DNA of 64,000 bases from Mycolicibacterium moriokaense (GCF_010726085.1 NZ_AP022560.1:2418001-2482000), one strand, 5' to 3'. Shown: positions 9,065 through 17,549, counted from the first letter of the stretch. Program-made: numbers and translations. The notes: generated by a model from the sequence alone, not told the origin.

Positions 9065-10210
9065 TCACAGCGACAAGATCGTTGCCGAGGCCGTCCCTGG
9101 TGCACCATATACCTGCGCCAGGCCGACTTTCGGCTCGCCCGGCACCTGCCGCTCGCCCGCCTCGCCGCGAAGTTGGCGGACCAGCTCGTGCACCTGGCGC
9201 AGCCCCGACGCGCCGATCGGCTCGCCGTTGGCGATCAGTCCGCCGTCGGTGTTGATCGGAATGCTGCCGTGGATCTCGGTGGCACCGTCGGCCAGCAGCT
9301 TCTCCTGCTCACCGTCGGCGCACAGCCCGGTTTCGGCCATGTGGATCACCTCGGCGCCGGCATCGGTGTCCTGCAGCTGCGCGACGTCCACATCATCGGG
9401 ACCGATTCCGGCGATCTCGTAGGCGGCCTTGGCCGCGTACACAGTCGGCGAGGCGTCCTCGTCGAGCGGCGCGGAGGTCGCATGCACCTCATACGCGCCA
9501 AAGGTGCGGGTACGAATCTCGCTGGCGCGCACGAACACCGGCCTGTCGGTGAACTTGTGCGCGAGGTCGCCGCGGCACATGATGACCGCGGCTGCGCCCT
9601 CATCGGGGGCGCAGAACATGTACTGCGTGAGCGGGTAGTTCAACACGGTGCTGTTGAGGATCTCCTCGACCGAGATCTCCTTGCGGCGGAACGCATTCGG
9701 GTTGAGCGCACCGTTGCGGAAGTTCTTGTTGGCCACCTTCGCGAGCGTCTCCTGCGAGATGCCGTGCTTGTGGATGTAGTGGTTGGCCTTCATGCCGAAG
9801 AACTTGGTGGTGACGAACTGCCCGTTTTGCGCGTACCACTGTGGCAGCGCGAGCTTGGCCGGGTCGTCGGTGAAGGCGCCGCGCGGGTGCTTGTCCAGGC
9901 CCACCGCGACACCGATGTCGTACTTGCCCAGCCGGATGGTGTCGGCGGTCTGCTGGATGGCGCTTGCCGAGGTGGCGCAGGCATTGAACACGTTGGTGAA
10001 GGTGATTCCCGTCAGCCCGACGAGCCGGGTGACGGAGTCGGGATTGGACACCTCGTAGCTGCCGCCGAACCCGAACTGGATGTCCTTCCATTCGACACCC
10101 GCGTCGGCCAGCGCCAGCCGGATGGCTTCGGCGCCCATCTGGACGGCGGGCTTGTCGAACCGGCCGAACGGGTGCAGGCCCACACCGATGATGGCAACGT
10201 CGTTCGTCAT
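9065..10210 (-). CDS. Thiolase-fold lipid-transfer-type protein (Ltp/SCP-x thiolase domain)
   Basis: A 381-residue thiolase-superfamily protein. The N-terminal nucleophile loop is present (FNACATSAS, Cys78). The loop that carries the catalytic His in ordinary thiolases (GHPxGATG) reads 'GEPIGASG', with Glu in place of His. This points away from simple acyl-CoA thiolysis and toward the Ltp group, some of which are retro-aldolases that work with a DUF35 partner. Such a partner is encoded 12 nt upstream on the same strand (10223-10642). The pair probably forms one enzyme acting on a CoA thioester in side-chain or ring breakdown. Specific reaction not determined. Confidence 0.85.
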   Translation of the reverse strand: MTNDVAIIGVGLHPFGRFDKPAVQMGAEAIRLALADAGVEWKDIQFGFGGSYEVSNPDSVTRLVGLTGITFTNVFNACATSASAIQQTADTIRLGKYDIGVAVGLDKHPRGAFTDDPAKLALPQWYAQNGQFVTTKFFGMKANHYIHKHGISQETLAKVANKNFRNGALNPNAFRRKEISVEEILNSTVLNYPLTQYMFCAPDEGAAAVIMCRGDLAHKFTDRPVFVRASEIRTRTFGAYEVHATSAPLDEDASPTVYAAKAAYEIAGIGPDDVDVAQLQDTDAGAEVIHMAETGLCADGEQEKLLADGATEIHGSIPINTDGGLIANGEPIGASGLRQVHELVRQLRGEAGERQVPGEPKVGLAQVYGAPGTASATILSL

Positions 10211-10222
10211 GGCATGAGCTCC

Positions 10223-10642
10223 TTACACCGGCTGGAACGCGAAGGTGACCACCTCGTTGCCCTCGGCATCGGTGGTGAACGGGATCATCGTCAGCTCGAC
10301 CTCCTGGCCGAACTGCAGTTTGGCGGGATCGTTTTCGGTGAGCCGGCCCTCGACCCGGATCACGTCCCCGAGTTGCACCAGCCCGACGCCGAACGGGACG
10401 AAGTCCTTGCCGGTCGGACCCGCGTAGGGCGCGCCGGGCGGGAAGCCCTGCGTCGTCCAGGCCACGATGGTGCCGCGGCGGGGGAGCAGGACTTCGGCCA
10501 TCTCCGCACCGCTGCACTTGGGGCAGTGGTCCTGCACCGGGAACACCGTGGCCCCGCAGTTGCCGCAGGTGCTGCCGATCAGTTGCGGATTCTCATCCGG
10601 CCAGGTGGAAATCTCGGGTGCGAGCGCTTTCTGGGTGGACAC
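10223..10642 (-). CDS. DUF35 zinc-ribbon/OB-fold protein, partner of the thiolase-like protein
   Basis: A 139-residue protein with a rubredoxin-like zinc ribbon (Cys26-x2-Cys29 ... Cys40-x2-Cys43) followed by an OB fold, the DUF35 architecture. Such proteins pair with Ltp-type thiolases, for example in steroid side-chain aldolases and related acyl-CoA enzymes. The GTG at 10642 is chosen because it places the zinc ribbon at the expected distance from the N-terminus. It is first in a two-gene operon with the thiolase-like gene. A palindrome centred 34 nt upstream (10667-10685) is the likely operator. Confidence 0.88.
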   Translation of the reverse strand: MSTQKALAPEISTWPDENPQLIGSTCGNCGATVFPVQDHCPKCSGAEMAEVLLPRRGTIVAWTTQGFPPGAPYAGPTGKDFVPFGVGLVQLGDVIRVEGRLTENDPAKLQFGQEVELTMIPFTTDAEGNEVVTFAFQPV

Positions 10643-10666
10643 GGGTTGACCATAATCGGAAATGAC

Positions 10667-10685
10667 GTTCTCGTCTAGAGAGAAC
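10667..10685. promoter_or_regulatory. Candidate operator GTTCTC-N7-GAGAAC
   Basis: A perfect palindrome with 6-bp arms, GTTCTC (10667-10672) and GAGAAC (10680-10685), separated by 7 nt and placed 25 nt upstream of the DUF35 start. It shares its design with the site at 13044. The 12-mer AATGACGTTCTC at 10661-10672 recurs in reverse complement at 14703-14714. Confidence 0.6.
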
Positions 10686-10694
10686 AGCCTCGCG

Positions 10695-11201
10695 TCAGCG
10701 TGCCCGCTCGTCCGCCATGACCCGCGCGATATCGGCCTCGATGGCCGCCACCCGGTCCAGGTCCAGACCCCACGGCGGTTCGACCCCGACGCGCCGGTCG
10801 AGGTCCCACAACACACATTGTTCGCCCGGCCGTGCGACCACCGACCACGCGATCACCGTCCTGCGCAGCTGCTCGTCCATCGAATCCGTGACCACACCCG
10901 CGGGTGCGCCACCCTCGGGGTGGTGGTGCAGGAACCGGCCATATGCCTTGTCGCAGAACGCGGCGTAGCGGGCGGTGCACAGGATCAGGCCGTGCCATGC
11001 CTCGTCGACGGCGTGCGACGGCATGCCGATCAGCTGGTTGTCGCGCAGCGCCGCGCCGCAACATCTCAGCCACTGTCGCAGCCCGGTGTCGATCAGTTCG
11101 CGTGGCTCCCACGGACACGTCTTGAACACGGCGGCCGGAAGTTCGAGTTCCGACACCGCGCCCAGCACCCGGTCGATCGGGTCACCGCGCCAGCGTCGCA
11201 C
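10695..11201 (-). CDS. Conserved hypothetical, glycine-rich-domain-protein (GRDP)-like
   Basis: A 168-residue soluble protein starting at GTG. The middle part has the pattern M-P-S-x-x-V-D-x-x-W-H followed by Tyr/Phe-Cys and a 'HHHPEG' segment. This resembles the GRDP-like/DUF1399 family, whose biochemical role is unknown. His and Cys residues in this pattern could bind metal, but that is inference. Its stop is 10 nt upstream of the palindrome that precedes the DUF35 gene on the same strand. Its link to the catabolic block is positional only. Confidence 0.7.
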   Translation of the reverse strand: MRRWRGDPIDRVLGAVSELELPAAVFKTCPWEPRELIDTGLRQWLRCCGAALRDNQLIGMPSHAVDEAWHGLILCTARYAAFCDKAYGRFLHHHPEGGAPAGVVTDSMDEQLRRTVIAWSVVARPGEQCVLWDLDRRVGVEPPWGLDLDRVAAIEADIARVMADERAR

Positions 11202-11320
11202 GTCATCACCCTAGGCTGCGATAGCCGTTCACGAGGGCGATGATCACTGACTCCGTCATTGGCAACGATTCCCACCGGTTTCATAGTTGACTGGACTAAC
11301 TTTTGGTTTAGCCTGCCGGT

Positions 11321-11746
11321 GTGGACGCCGACAAAGCGCAGATCGCAGAGGTTTTGACCCGTTACGCCACCGGAATCGACTTCAAGGACTGGGCGCTGCT
11401 GCGCACCTGCTGGACCGACGACGTCGACTGCGACTACGGCGAAGTGGGGCGGTATTCCGGCGTCGACGCCGTATCCGAGCTGATGGAACAACTTCACGCG
11501 TCGATGGGGCCGACCTATCACCGGCTGTCCAACTTCACGATCAATGTCGACGGCGATCGCGCCACGGCCAGGTCCTATGTCTTCGCCCACCTGCAGGCGG
11601 TGCGCGACGATCCCGCCAGTTGGGTTGAGGCCCTTGGCCATTACGACGACGAACTCGTCCGAACATCCGACGGCTGGCGAATCGCGAAGCGCACCACCCA
11701 TATCGCGCGGGTGCAGTCCGGGGTCACGCCGGCGCCGCAGCGATGA
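11321..11746 (+). CDS. SnoaL/NTF2-like protein
   Basis: A 141-residue single-domain protein of the NTF2-like fold (SnoaL_4 type), read from the N-terminal helix pattern 'I..VL.RYA.GID..DW..L..CW.DDV', the central YHRLSN strand and the C-terminal 'DGWRI..R' strand. Family members are isomerases, hydratases or dehydratases for small cyclic substrates. The start is GTG. Its stop overlaps the start of the next gene (ATGA), so the two are one operon. Members with this 'W.DDVDCDYG' region often sit in steroid or aromatic catabolic clusters, but the substrate is unknown. Confidence 0.85.
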   Translation: MDADKAQIAEVLTRYATGIDFKDWALLRTCWTDDVDCDYGEVGRYSGVDAVSELMEQLHASMGPTYHRLSNFTINVDGDRATARSYVFAHLQAVRDDPASWVEALGHYDDELVRTSDGWRIAKRTTHIARVQSGVTPAPQR

Positions 11747-12294
11747 CGGAGGACTTCACACCCGACCGCCCCGCGACGACGCTGCCGGGCCCGATCCGCC
11801 AGATCGGATACATCGTCGACGATATCGACGCCGCGCTCGCTGCGTGGGTCGCGCTGGGCGTCGGTCCGTGGTTCGTCATGCGGGGCATTCCGATCCGTGC
11901 GACCTACCGCGGCGAGAAATGTGCGACCACGATCTCAATGGCGTTGGCCAACAGCGGGGAGATGCAGCTCGAGCTGATCCAGCAGGAGGACGACACCCCG
12001 AGCGTCTACACCGAGTTCCTCCAGGCCCACGGTCCCGGGTACCACCAATTGGCTTACTGGACCGAGGATTTCGACGCCACGATGGCCTCGATACGCGAAG
12101 CCGGCTGGCCGATCGTGTGGCTCGGCGACGAAGACGTCGGAACGCGGTTCGCCTACGTCGAGCCGCCGAACAGCCCGGCTCAGGTCATCGAAATCATGGA
12201 GAACAACGAAATCACCGCAGGCATGGGCAAATTCGTCCGCGACGCCGCCGTCGACTGGGACGGAAGGGACCCGATTCGCGTCCTCGGCGGGTAA
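11743..12294 (+). CDS. VOC-family (glyoxalase/dioxygenase fold) protein
   Basis: A 183-residue vicinal-oxygen-chelate protein. The N-terminal half begins with the typical 'QIGYIVDDIDAAL..W' strand-helix, and the second module begins with 'GYHQLAYWTEDFD'. Possible metal ligands are the Glu in 'MQLELIQ', the His in 'GYHQL' and the terminal 'VIEIME' Glu. VOC enzymes of this size act as epimerases, isomerases or lyases. It is translationally coupled to the SnoaL-like gene. Its stop is 5 nt from the convergent stop of the enoyl-CoA hydratase gene. Confidence 0.85.
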   Translation: MTEDFTPDRPATTLPGPIRQIGYIVDDIDAALAAWVALGVGPWFVMRGIPIRATYRGEKCATTISMALANSGEMQLELIQQEDDTPSVYTEFLQAHGPGYHQLAYWTEDFDATMASIREAGWPIVWLGDEDVGTRFAYVEPPNSPAQVIEIMENNEITAGMGKFVRDAAVDWDGRDPIRVLGG

Positions 12295-12299
12295 GCGGC

Positions 12300-13016
12300 C
12301 TACTTGCCGCGCTTCATCACCTTGTCGGCGGCGGCCCAGTGTTCGTCGGAGACCCACAGGCGGGCAAAGGCAGCGACGGCCTCGGTGGTCGTCGCGCCCT
12401 TCATCACCCGCTTGATCTCACCTGCCGGACGGCTGGCCAGCGCACGGGCGAGGTCGCGCCAGCCGCTGTCGAATGACGCTCGCGGTATCACCTGCTGTAC
12501 CAGTCCGATGCGTTCGGCCTCCGCGGCGTCGATGATGGTTCCGGTCCCTGCGAGCAGCAGGGCCTTGCTGTAGCCGACCAGAGCAACCAACCTTTCGGCT
12601 CCGCCCCACGCCGGCATGATTTCCAACGCCACCTGGTTGAAGCCGATCTTGATGTCGTCGGCCGCAACCCGGATGTCGGCCGAGACCGCGAACTCCGCGC
12701 CGCCACCGAGCGCGTGCCCGTTGAGCGCGGCGACCGTTGGTCCCGGAAAACCCGCGATCCGGTCGCAGATGGTCCGCATCCGGAATGCCATCACCGACGC
12801 TTCGAGTTCGGTGCGCAGCGCACTCAGTTCCTTGAGATCGCCGCCTGAGACGAAGGCGCGGTCGCCGGCACCGGTGATGACGAGCGCACGTGCGCCGTCG
12901 GCACCGTCGAGTGCCTTCTCCAGCTGGTCCATGGTCTCAAGGGAGATCGCGTTGCGCGCGTGCGGACGATCGACGGTGATGACCGCCAGTCCGTCGTTCA
13001 CCTCGAGGTCGACCAT
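12300..13016 (-). CDS. Enoyl-CoA hydratase/isomerase (crotonase family)
   Basis: A 238-residue crotonase. The oxyanion-hole regions are visible: 'RAFVSGGDLKEL' for the first and 'GHALGGGAE' for the second. The region following has 'LEIMPAWGGAERL', whose Glu matches one of the two catalytic acids of hydratases, and 'AERIGLVQQV' near the second. It would hydrate, isomerise or cleave a CoA thioester in beta-oxidation-like breakdown. The ATG at 13016 is preferred because the homologous domain begins there; a longer in-frame reading would run through the operator at 13044. It diverges from the ligase gene at 13156. Confidence 0.88.
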   Translation of the reverse strand: MVDLEVNDGLAVITVDRPHARNAISLETMDQLEKALDGADGARALVITGAGDRAFVSGGDLKELSALRTELEASVMAFRMRTICDRIAGFPGPTVAALNGHALGGGAEFAVSADIRVAADDIKIGFNQVALEIMPAWGGAERLVALVGYSKALLLAGTGTIIDAAEAERIGLVQQVIPRASFDSGWRDLARALASRPAGEIKRVMKGATTTEAVAAFARLWVSDEHWAAADKVMKRGK

Positions 13017-13043
13017 CACACGTTCTCCGTCTTCGGTATTGGC

Positions 13044-13062
13044 ATTCTCTCTAGCGGAGAAT
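13044..13062. promoter_or_regulatory. Candidate operator ATTCTC-N7-GAGAAT
   Basis: A perfect palindrome with 6-bp arms, ATTCTC (13044-13049) and GAGAAT (13057-13062), separated by 7 nt. It is 28 nt upstream of the enoyl-CoA hydratase start in a divergent promoter region shared with the ligase gene. Same design as the site at 10667. Confidence 0.6.
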
Positions 13063-13155
13063 AGCATCGGACGGCGACGCGGAGGTGCAGCCGAATCCGC
13101 GATGAGGGGCACCTCCCGCTTGCGGGGGACCGCTTGCGCGAAGAGCAGAGGACTC

Positions 13156-14685
13156 ATGCGAAACATCCCTGATGAGCTGACCAAACGGTATCGGGCGCAA
13201 GGGTGGTGGACTGAGGAAACGCTGGGGGATCTGGTGGCCGACGGCCTGGCCGCCAACCCTGCGACGGGCTTCTACGTGCACTCCGCGGTGCGGCCCTACT
13301 CCGGCACCTTCTGCGACGTCGAGATCGAGGCTCGCAGGCTCGCGGCGGGACTGCGTTCGCGTGGCGTCGGCGCGGGTGACGTCGTGGCCATCCAACTGCC
13401 CAACTGGAAGGAGGCCGCCGCGGCGTTCTGGGCTGCGACGTTCCTGGGCGCGGTCGTCGTACCGATCGTGCACTTCTACGGCCGCAAGGAACTCGCCCAC
13501 ATCATGGCGACGGCGCGCCCCAAGGTCTTCATCACCACCGCGGCGTTCGGCCGGATGACGTTCCAGCCCGACCTCTGTGCCGACGTGCCGATCGTCGCCT
13601 TGGTGGGGGACACCTACGACGACCTGCTCGCCGACAAGCCGATGACCGGAACCATCGCCGCCGACCCCGCGAGCCCCGCGCTGATCGCCTTCACCTCGGG
13701 TACCACCAGCAATCCCAAAGGCGTCATCCACAGCCACCAGACGCTGGTCTTCGAGACTCGTCAGCTGCTCGAGAACTACCCGCCTGACCGGGGTAGGCAG
13801 CTGACGGCCACTCCGGTCGGGCATTTCATCGGAATGCTCGGTGCGTTCCTCATCCCGGTGCTCGAAGGTGCGCCCATCGATCTGTGCGATGTGTGGGACC
13901 CGGGCCGGGTGCTCGAGCTGATCGAACGCGACGGATTGTCCATCGGTGGCGGGCCGCCGTACTTCGTGACCAGCGTGTTGGATCACCCCGACTGCACGCC
14001 GGAACACATCCGCCACTTCACCACGGTGGGACTGGGCGGCTCGACCGTCCCGGCCGCGGTGACCCGTCGGCTGGCCGATCTCGGAATGTTCGTCTTCCGC
14101 TCCTACGGCAGCACTGAACATCCGTCGATCACCGGATCGCGGCGCAACGCGCCGGAGGGCAAGCGGCTGTACACCGACGGCGATGTGCGGCCGGGGGTCG
14201 AGATCCGGCTGGGGCCCGACGGCGAGATCTTCAGCCGTGGTCCCGATCTGTGTCTCGGCTACACCGACGATGCGCTGACCGAGCAGGCGTTCGACGCCGA
14301 CGGTTGGTACCGCACGGGTGACGTCGGCGTCCTCGACGACGAAGGCTATCTGACCATCACCGACCGCAAGGCCGACGTGATCATCCGTGGTGGCGAGAAC
14401 ATCAGCGCCCTCGAGGTCGAGGAGGTTCTGCTCGGGTTGCCAGCCGTAGTGGAGGCCGTGGTGGTCGCGGTGCCCGACAACCGTTTGGGCGAACGTGCGG
14501 CGGCGGTGCTGCGGCTGCGCGACGGCTACCGGCTGCCGACGCTCGACGAGGTGCGTCACCACTTCAAAGCCGAAGGGGTCGCGGTCCAGAAATGGCCGGA
14601 AGAGCTGCATGAGGTCGAGGACTTTCCGCGTACCGCGAGCGGCAAGGTGCAGAAGTTCCGGGTCCGCCAGGACCTGCGGGGGTGA
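13156..14685 (+). CDS. AMP-forming acyl-CoA synthetase (FadD/cyclohexanecarboxylate-CoA ligase-like)
   Basis: A 509-residue ANL-superfamily ligase. Core motifs are all present: P-loop 'FTSGTTSNPKG', 'YGSTEHPS', 'TGDVG', the hinge region 'DRKADVIIRGGENISALEVEE', and the C-terminal 'TASGKVQK' whose Lys closes the adenylation site. It would activate a carboxylic acid with ATP and CoA. The ATG at 13156 follows AGAGGA at a good distance; the reading frame open upstream to 12616 is antisense to the hydratase gene and rejected. The overall pattern is closest, from memory, to cyclohexanecarboxylate- or other cyclic-acid-CoA ligases, so a ring-bearing acid is plausible. Confidence 0.9.
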   Translation: MRNIPDELTKRYRAQGWWTEETLGDLVADGLAANPATGFYVHSAVRPYSGTFCDVEIEARRLAAGLRSRGVGAGDVVAIQLPNWKEAAAAFWAATFLGAVVVPIVHFYGRKELAHIMATARPKVFITTAAFGRMTFQPDLCADVPIVALVGDTYDDLLADKPMTGTIAADPASPALIAFTSGTTSNPKGVIHSHQTLVFETRQLLENYPPDRGRQLTATPVGHFIGMLGAFLIPVLEGAPIDLCDVWDPGRVLELIERDGLSIGGGPPYFVTSVLDHPDCTPEHIRHFTTVGLGGSTVPAAVTRRLADLGMFVFRSYGSTEHPSITGSRRNAPEGKRLYTDGDVRPGVEIRLGPDGEIFSRGPDLCLGYTDDALTEQAFDADGWYRTGDVGVLDDEGYLTITDRKADVIIRGGENISALEVEEVLLGLPAVVEAVVVAVPDNRLGERAAAVLRLRDGYRLPTLDEVRHHFKAEGVAVQKWPEELHEVEDFPRTASGKVQKFRVRQDLRG

Positions 14686-14702
14686 ATGGCTGGCCAGAGT
14701 GT

Positions 14703-14766
14703 GAGAACGTCATTACCACTCCGGCCCAAAACCTTGTTACGGTGGCATCAGGAGAATAAGATTCTC
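14703..14766. promoter_or_regulatory. Regulatory half sites upstream of the amidohydrolase operon
   Basis: GAGAACGTCATT (14703-14714) is the exact reverse complement of AATGACGTTCTC at 10661-10672. Further down, GAGAAT-aag-ATTCTC (14752-14766) is a perfect palindrome with the same half sites in inverted order. It ends 23 nt before the amidohydrolase ATG. Confidence 0.5.
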
Positions 14767-14788
14767 GTAGGAGGATAAGGAGTCTTTC

Positions 14789-15979
14789 ATGGGTCAGCTT
14801 TCGCACCGGGTCGACATCCCATTTCCGTTGTTCGACGCCGACAACCATCTGTACGAGCCGCCGGAGGCGATGACGAAGCACCTCCCGAAGGAGTACAAGG
14901 ACCTCGTTCAGTACGTCGAGATCAACGGCCGCACCAAGATCGCGCTGCGCGGGGTGATCAGCAACTACATCCCCAACCCCACGTTCAACGTGGTCGCCAG
15001 GCCGGGCGCCTGGGAGGAGTACTTCAAGTTCGGCAACCCGGAGGGCAAGAGCAAGCGCGAGCTGTTCGGTGAGCCGATGCGCGCCATTCCGGCGTTCTTC
15101 GAGCCCGGGCCGCGCCTCGAGAAGATGAACGAGCTGGGCATCGAGCGCACCCTGATGTTCCCGACGCTGGCCAGCCTCATCGAGGAGCGGCTGTCCGACG
15201 ATCCGGTCGCCATCCACGTGCTGATCCATGCGCTCAACCAGTGGCTGGACGAGGTCTGGGGCTTCAACTACCAGAACCGCATTTTCACCACCCCGGTGAT
15301 CACGCTGCCCATCGTCGAGAAGGCCATCGAGGAGCTGGAGTGGGCGGTCAAGCGTGGTGCGCGCGCCATCTTGATCCGGCCGGCTCCGGTGCCCGGATTC
15401 CGCGGCCCGCGTTCGTTCGCGCTGCCCGAGTTCGACCCGTTCTGGGAGCGCGTCGTGCATCACGACGTCTTCGTCGGCATGCACTCGTCTGACAGCGGCT
15501 ACTCGCGCTACACCTCGGAGTGGGACGGCAAGGCGCAGGAGATGTTGCCCTTCCAGACCAACGCCATGTCGATCCTCAACGAGTGGCGCCCGATCCAGGA
15601 TGCGGTGGCGTCGTGGGTGATTCACGGCGCGCTGTTCCGGCACCCGAAGCTGAAGGTCGGCATCGTCGAGGCCGGGTCGAAGTGGATGTTCCCGCTGCTG
15701 GACTCGATGGCCGAGGTCTACAAGAAGGCGCCGGAAGCCTTCCTGGGCAACCCGATCGAGGAGATCAAGAACCGCATCTATGTCAGCCCGTTCTACGAGG
15801 AGGGCATCGACGATCTGATCAACCTGGTCGGTGTCGACCAGGTGCTGTACGGCTCCGACTGGCCGCATCCTGAGGGGCTGGCCGAGCCGACGCACTACGT
15901 GACGGCGCTCGAGCACCTCTCGATGGAGGATCAGGCGAAGATCATGGGCGGCAACCTCGGCCGCCTCGTCACCGTGTGA
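14789..15979 (+). CDS. Amidohydrolase 2 family metal-dependent hydrolase/decarboxylase
   Basis: A 396-residue TIM-barrel hydrolase of the ACMSD-like amidohydrolase_2 type. The metal-binding Asp-x-x-His region 'FDADNHLYEP' lies at residues about 15-24 and the late barrel Asp appears in 'YGSDWPHPEG'. Relatives are decarboxylases or C-C/C-N hydrolases acting on cyclic acids. The ATG follows a GGAGGATAAGGAG run. The gene overlaps the next ligase gene by 4 nt, so hydrolase and ligase are coupled. In the mce-linked block it could open a ring or remove CO2, but the step is not determined. Confidence 0.88.
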   Translation: MGQLSHRVDIPFPLFDADNHLYEPPEAMTKHLPKEYKDLVQYVEINGRTKIALRGVISNYIPNPTFNVVARPGAWEEYFKFGNPEGKSKRELFGEPMRAIPAFFEPGPRLEKMNELGIERTLMFPTLASLIEERLSDDPVAIHVLIHALNQWLDEVWGFNYQNRIFTTPVITLPIVEKAIEELEWAVKRGARAILIRPAPVPGFRGPRSFALPEFDPFWERVVHHDVFVGMHSSDSGYSRYTSEWDGKAQEMLPFQTNAMSILNEWRPIQDAVASWVIHGALFRHPKLKVGIVEAGSKWMFPLLDSMAEVYKKAPEAFLGNPIEEIKNRIYVSPFYEEGIDDLINLVGVDQVLYGSDWPHPEGLAEPTHYVTALEHLSMEDQAKIMGGNLGRLVTV

Positions 15980-17439
15980 CAGGTACCCAATCCTGGGAGA
16001 CCATCCCCGAGATGGTCTTGAGCGCGGCGGACCGCTTCGGCGACGCGGAAGCGGTCGTCGACGGTCCGCTGCGCCTCACCTTCACCGAGGTTGTCGCGCG
16101 GATTCGTTGCGCGGCAGGCGCTTTCGCGGAGTTCGGAATCGCCAAGGGCGATCGGGTGGCCGTCTGGGCGCCGAACTCCGCGGAATGGATCATCGCCGCC
16201 TTCGGGATCATGACGGCCGGTGGAGTGCTGGTCCCGGTGAACACACGGTTCAAGGCCGACGAGGCCGGCGACATCATCTCCCGCAGTGGCGCCAAGGCCG
16301 TGCTGATACAGCAGGGCTTCCTGGGTCAGGACTACGCCGCGCCCGACGGCGTCCCGGTGATCGATCTGAAGTCCGACTTCTTGTCCAGTGGTCCGCCCTT
16401 CGTGGCCGACGGCCTGCGGGGCACCGACGTCGCCGACATCATCTTCACCTCGGGCACGACGGGTAGGCCCAAGGGCGCCAAGATGAATCACCTCCAGACG
16501 CTGCGCGCCTACGAGGAGTGGGCGACCCTCGCGGATCTTCGGGAGGGTGACCGCTATCTGATGATCAACCCGTACTTCCACACCTTCGGGTTGAAGGCGG
16601 GCCTCGTCGCGTCGTTCCTGCGCGGTGCCGCGATGGTGCCGCTGGCGGTGTTTGATGTCGATAAGGTGGTGGAAATCGTTGAGGCCGAGCGCATCACGAT
16701 GCTGCCGGGGCCGCCGACGCTGTATCACTCGCTGCTGACCATCGCCGACAAATCCAAACTGGCTTCCCTGCGCGCCGCGGTGACCGGTGCGGCAGACATC
16801 CCCGTGGAACTGATCCGACGGATTCGCGACGACCTTCCGTTCCAGTCGCTGATGACGGGCTACGGCCTCACCGAGGCGGGCAACGTCACGCTGTCTCGGC
16901 CCGGTGATTCGCCAGAGGACGTCGCGTGCACGGCGGGCCTGCCGTGCGAGGACGTCGAGGTCCGCATCGCCGATGACGGCGAGGTCCTGGTGCGCGGCTA
17001 CAACGTCATGCAGGGATACCTCGACGACCCGGACGCGACGGCCGAGACCATCGATCCGGACGGCTGGCTGCACACCGGCGATCTGGGCACGCTCGACGAG
17101 ACAGGACGACTGCGGATCGTCGGACGCAAGAAGGACATGTTCATCGTCGGCGGCTTCAACGCCTATCCCGCCGAGATCGAGGGTTTTCTCCTGGAGCATC
17201 CGGCCGTCGCGCAGGCTGCGGTCGTCGGCGTACCCGATGAGCGGATGGGGCAGGTCGGCAAGGCGTTCATCGTGACAAAGGAGGACGGCCCGGCGATCAG
17301 CGCCGACGAGCTGATCGAATGGAGCCGCGGACGAATGGCGGGATTCAAGGTGCCGCGGTATGTAGAGTTCCTCGACAAGCTGCCGTTGAACGCCACCGGC
17401 AAGGTGATGAAGGACGACTTGCTCAATCGACAGAGCTAA
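15976..17439 (+). CDS. AMP-forming acyl-CoA ligase, FadD3-like
   Basis: A 487-residue ANL ligase with 'FTSGTTGRPKGA', 'GYGLTEAG', 'TGDLG', 'GRKKDMFIVGGFNAYPAEIE' and the C-terminal catalytic 'NATGKVMK'. Phrases such as 'INPYFHTFGLKAG' and 'LPGPPTLYHSLL' closely follow those I recall in FadD3, the ligase for the bicyclic acid HIP in steroid ring degradation. I therefore infer a cyclic or steroid-derived acid as substrate, without claiming orthology. The GTG overlaps the amidohydrolase stop (GTGA). This is the second CoA ligase in the block, so two acids, or one acid at two stages, may be activated. Confidence 0.9.
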   Translation: MTGTQSWETIPEMVLSAADRFGDAEAVVDGPLRLTFTEVVARIRCAAGAFAEFGIAKGDRVAVWAPNSAEWIIAAFGIMTAGGVLVPVNTRFKADEAGDIISRSGAKAVLIQQGFLGQDYAAPDGVPVIDLKSDFLSSGPPFVADGLRGTDVADIIFTSGTTGRPKGAKMNHLQTLRAYEEWATLADLREGDRYLMINPYFHTFGLKAGLVASFLRGAAMVPLAVFDVDKVVEIVEAERITMLPGPPTLYHSLLTIADKSKLASLRAAVTGAADIPVELIRRIRDDLPFQSLMTGYGLTEAGNVTLSRPGDSPEDVACTAGLPCEDVEVRIADDGEVLVRGYNVMQGYLDDPDATAETIDPDGWLHTGDLGTLDETGRLRIVGRKKDMFIVGGFNAYPAEIEGFLLEHPAVAQAAVVGVPDERMGQVGKAFIVTKEDGPAISADELIEWSRGRMAGFKVPRYVEFLDKLPLNATGKVMKDDLLNRQS

Positions 17440-17543
17440 GCGTGCGCACAGCACGTAAATAGCATTTCCGCAGGAAGGACAGCATGGTCCGGGCCTGCGG
17501 CGGGAGGGTATCGTCGCCTCGATACGCAAAAATGGAAAATGGC

Positions 17544-17549
17544 ATTCTC
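17544..17549. promoter_or_regulatory. ATTCTC half site upstream of the Mce-associated genes
   Basis: TGGCATTCTC at 17540-17549 is identical to 13040-13049, the left half of the operator at 13044. No matching right half is present. It lies 35 nt upstream of the next start, the same distance range as the full sites. Confidence 0.3.

Noticed and set aside
11290..11316. A possible palindrome in ACTAACTTTTGGTTTAG upstream of the SnoaL-like gene
   Set aside because: The arms do not align as an inverted repeat at any single centre. It may be only an AT-rich promoter.
12616..13155. N-terminal extension of the ligase at 13156
   Set aside because: This part is antisense to the enoyl-CoA hydratase, and the ligase family begins at the ATG at 13156 with a good ribosome site.
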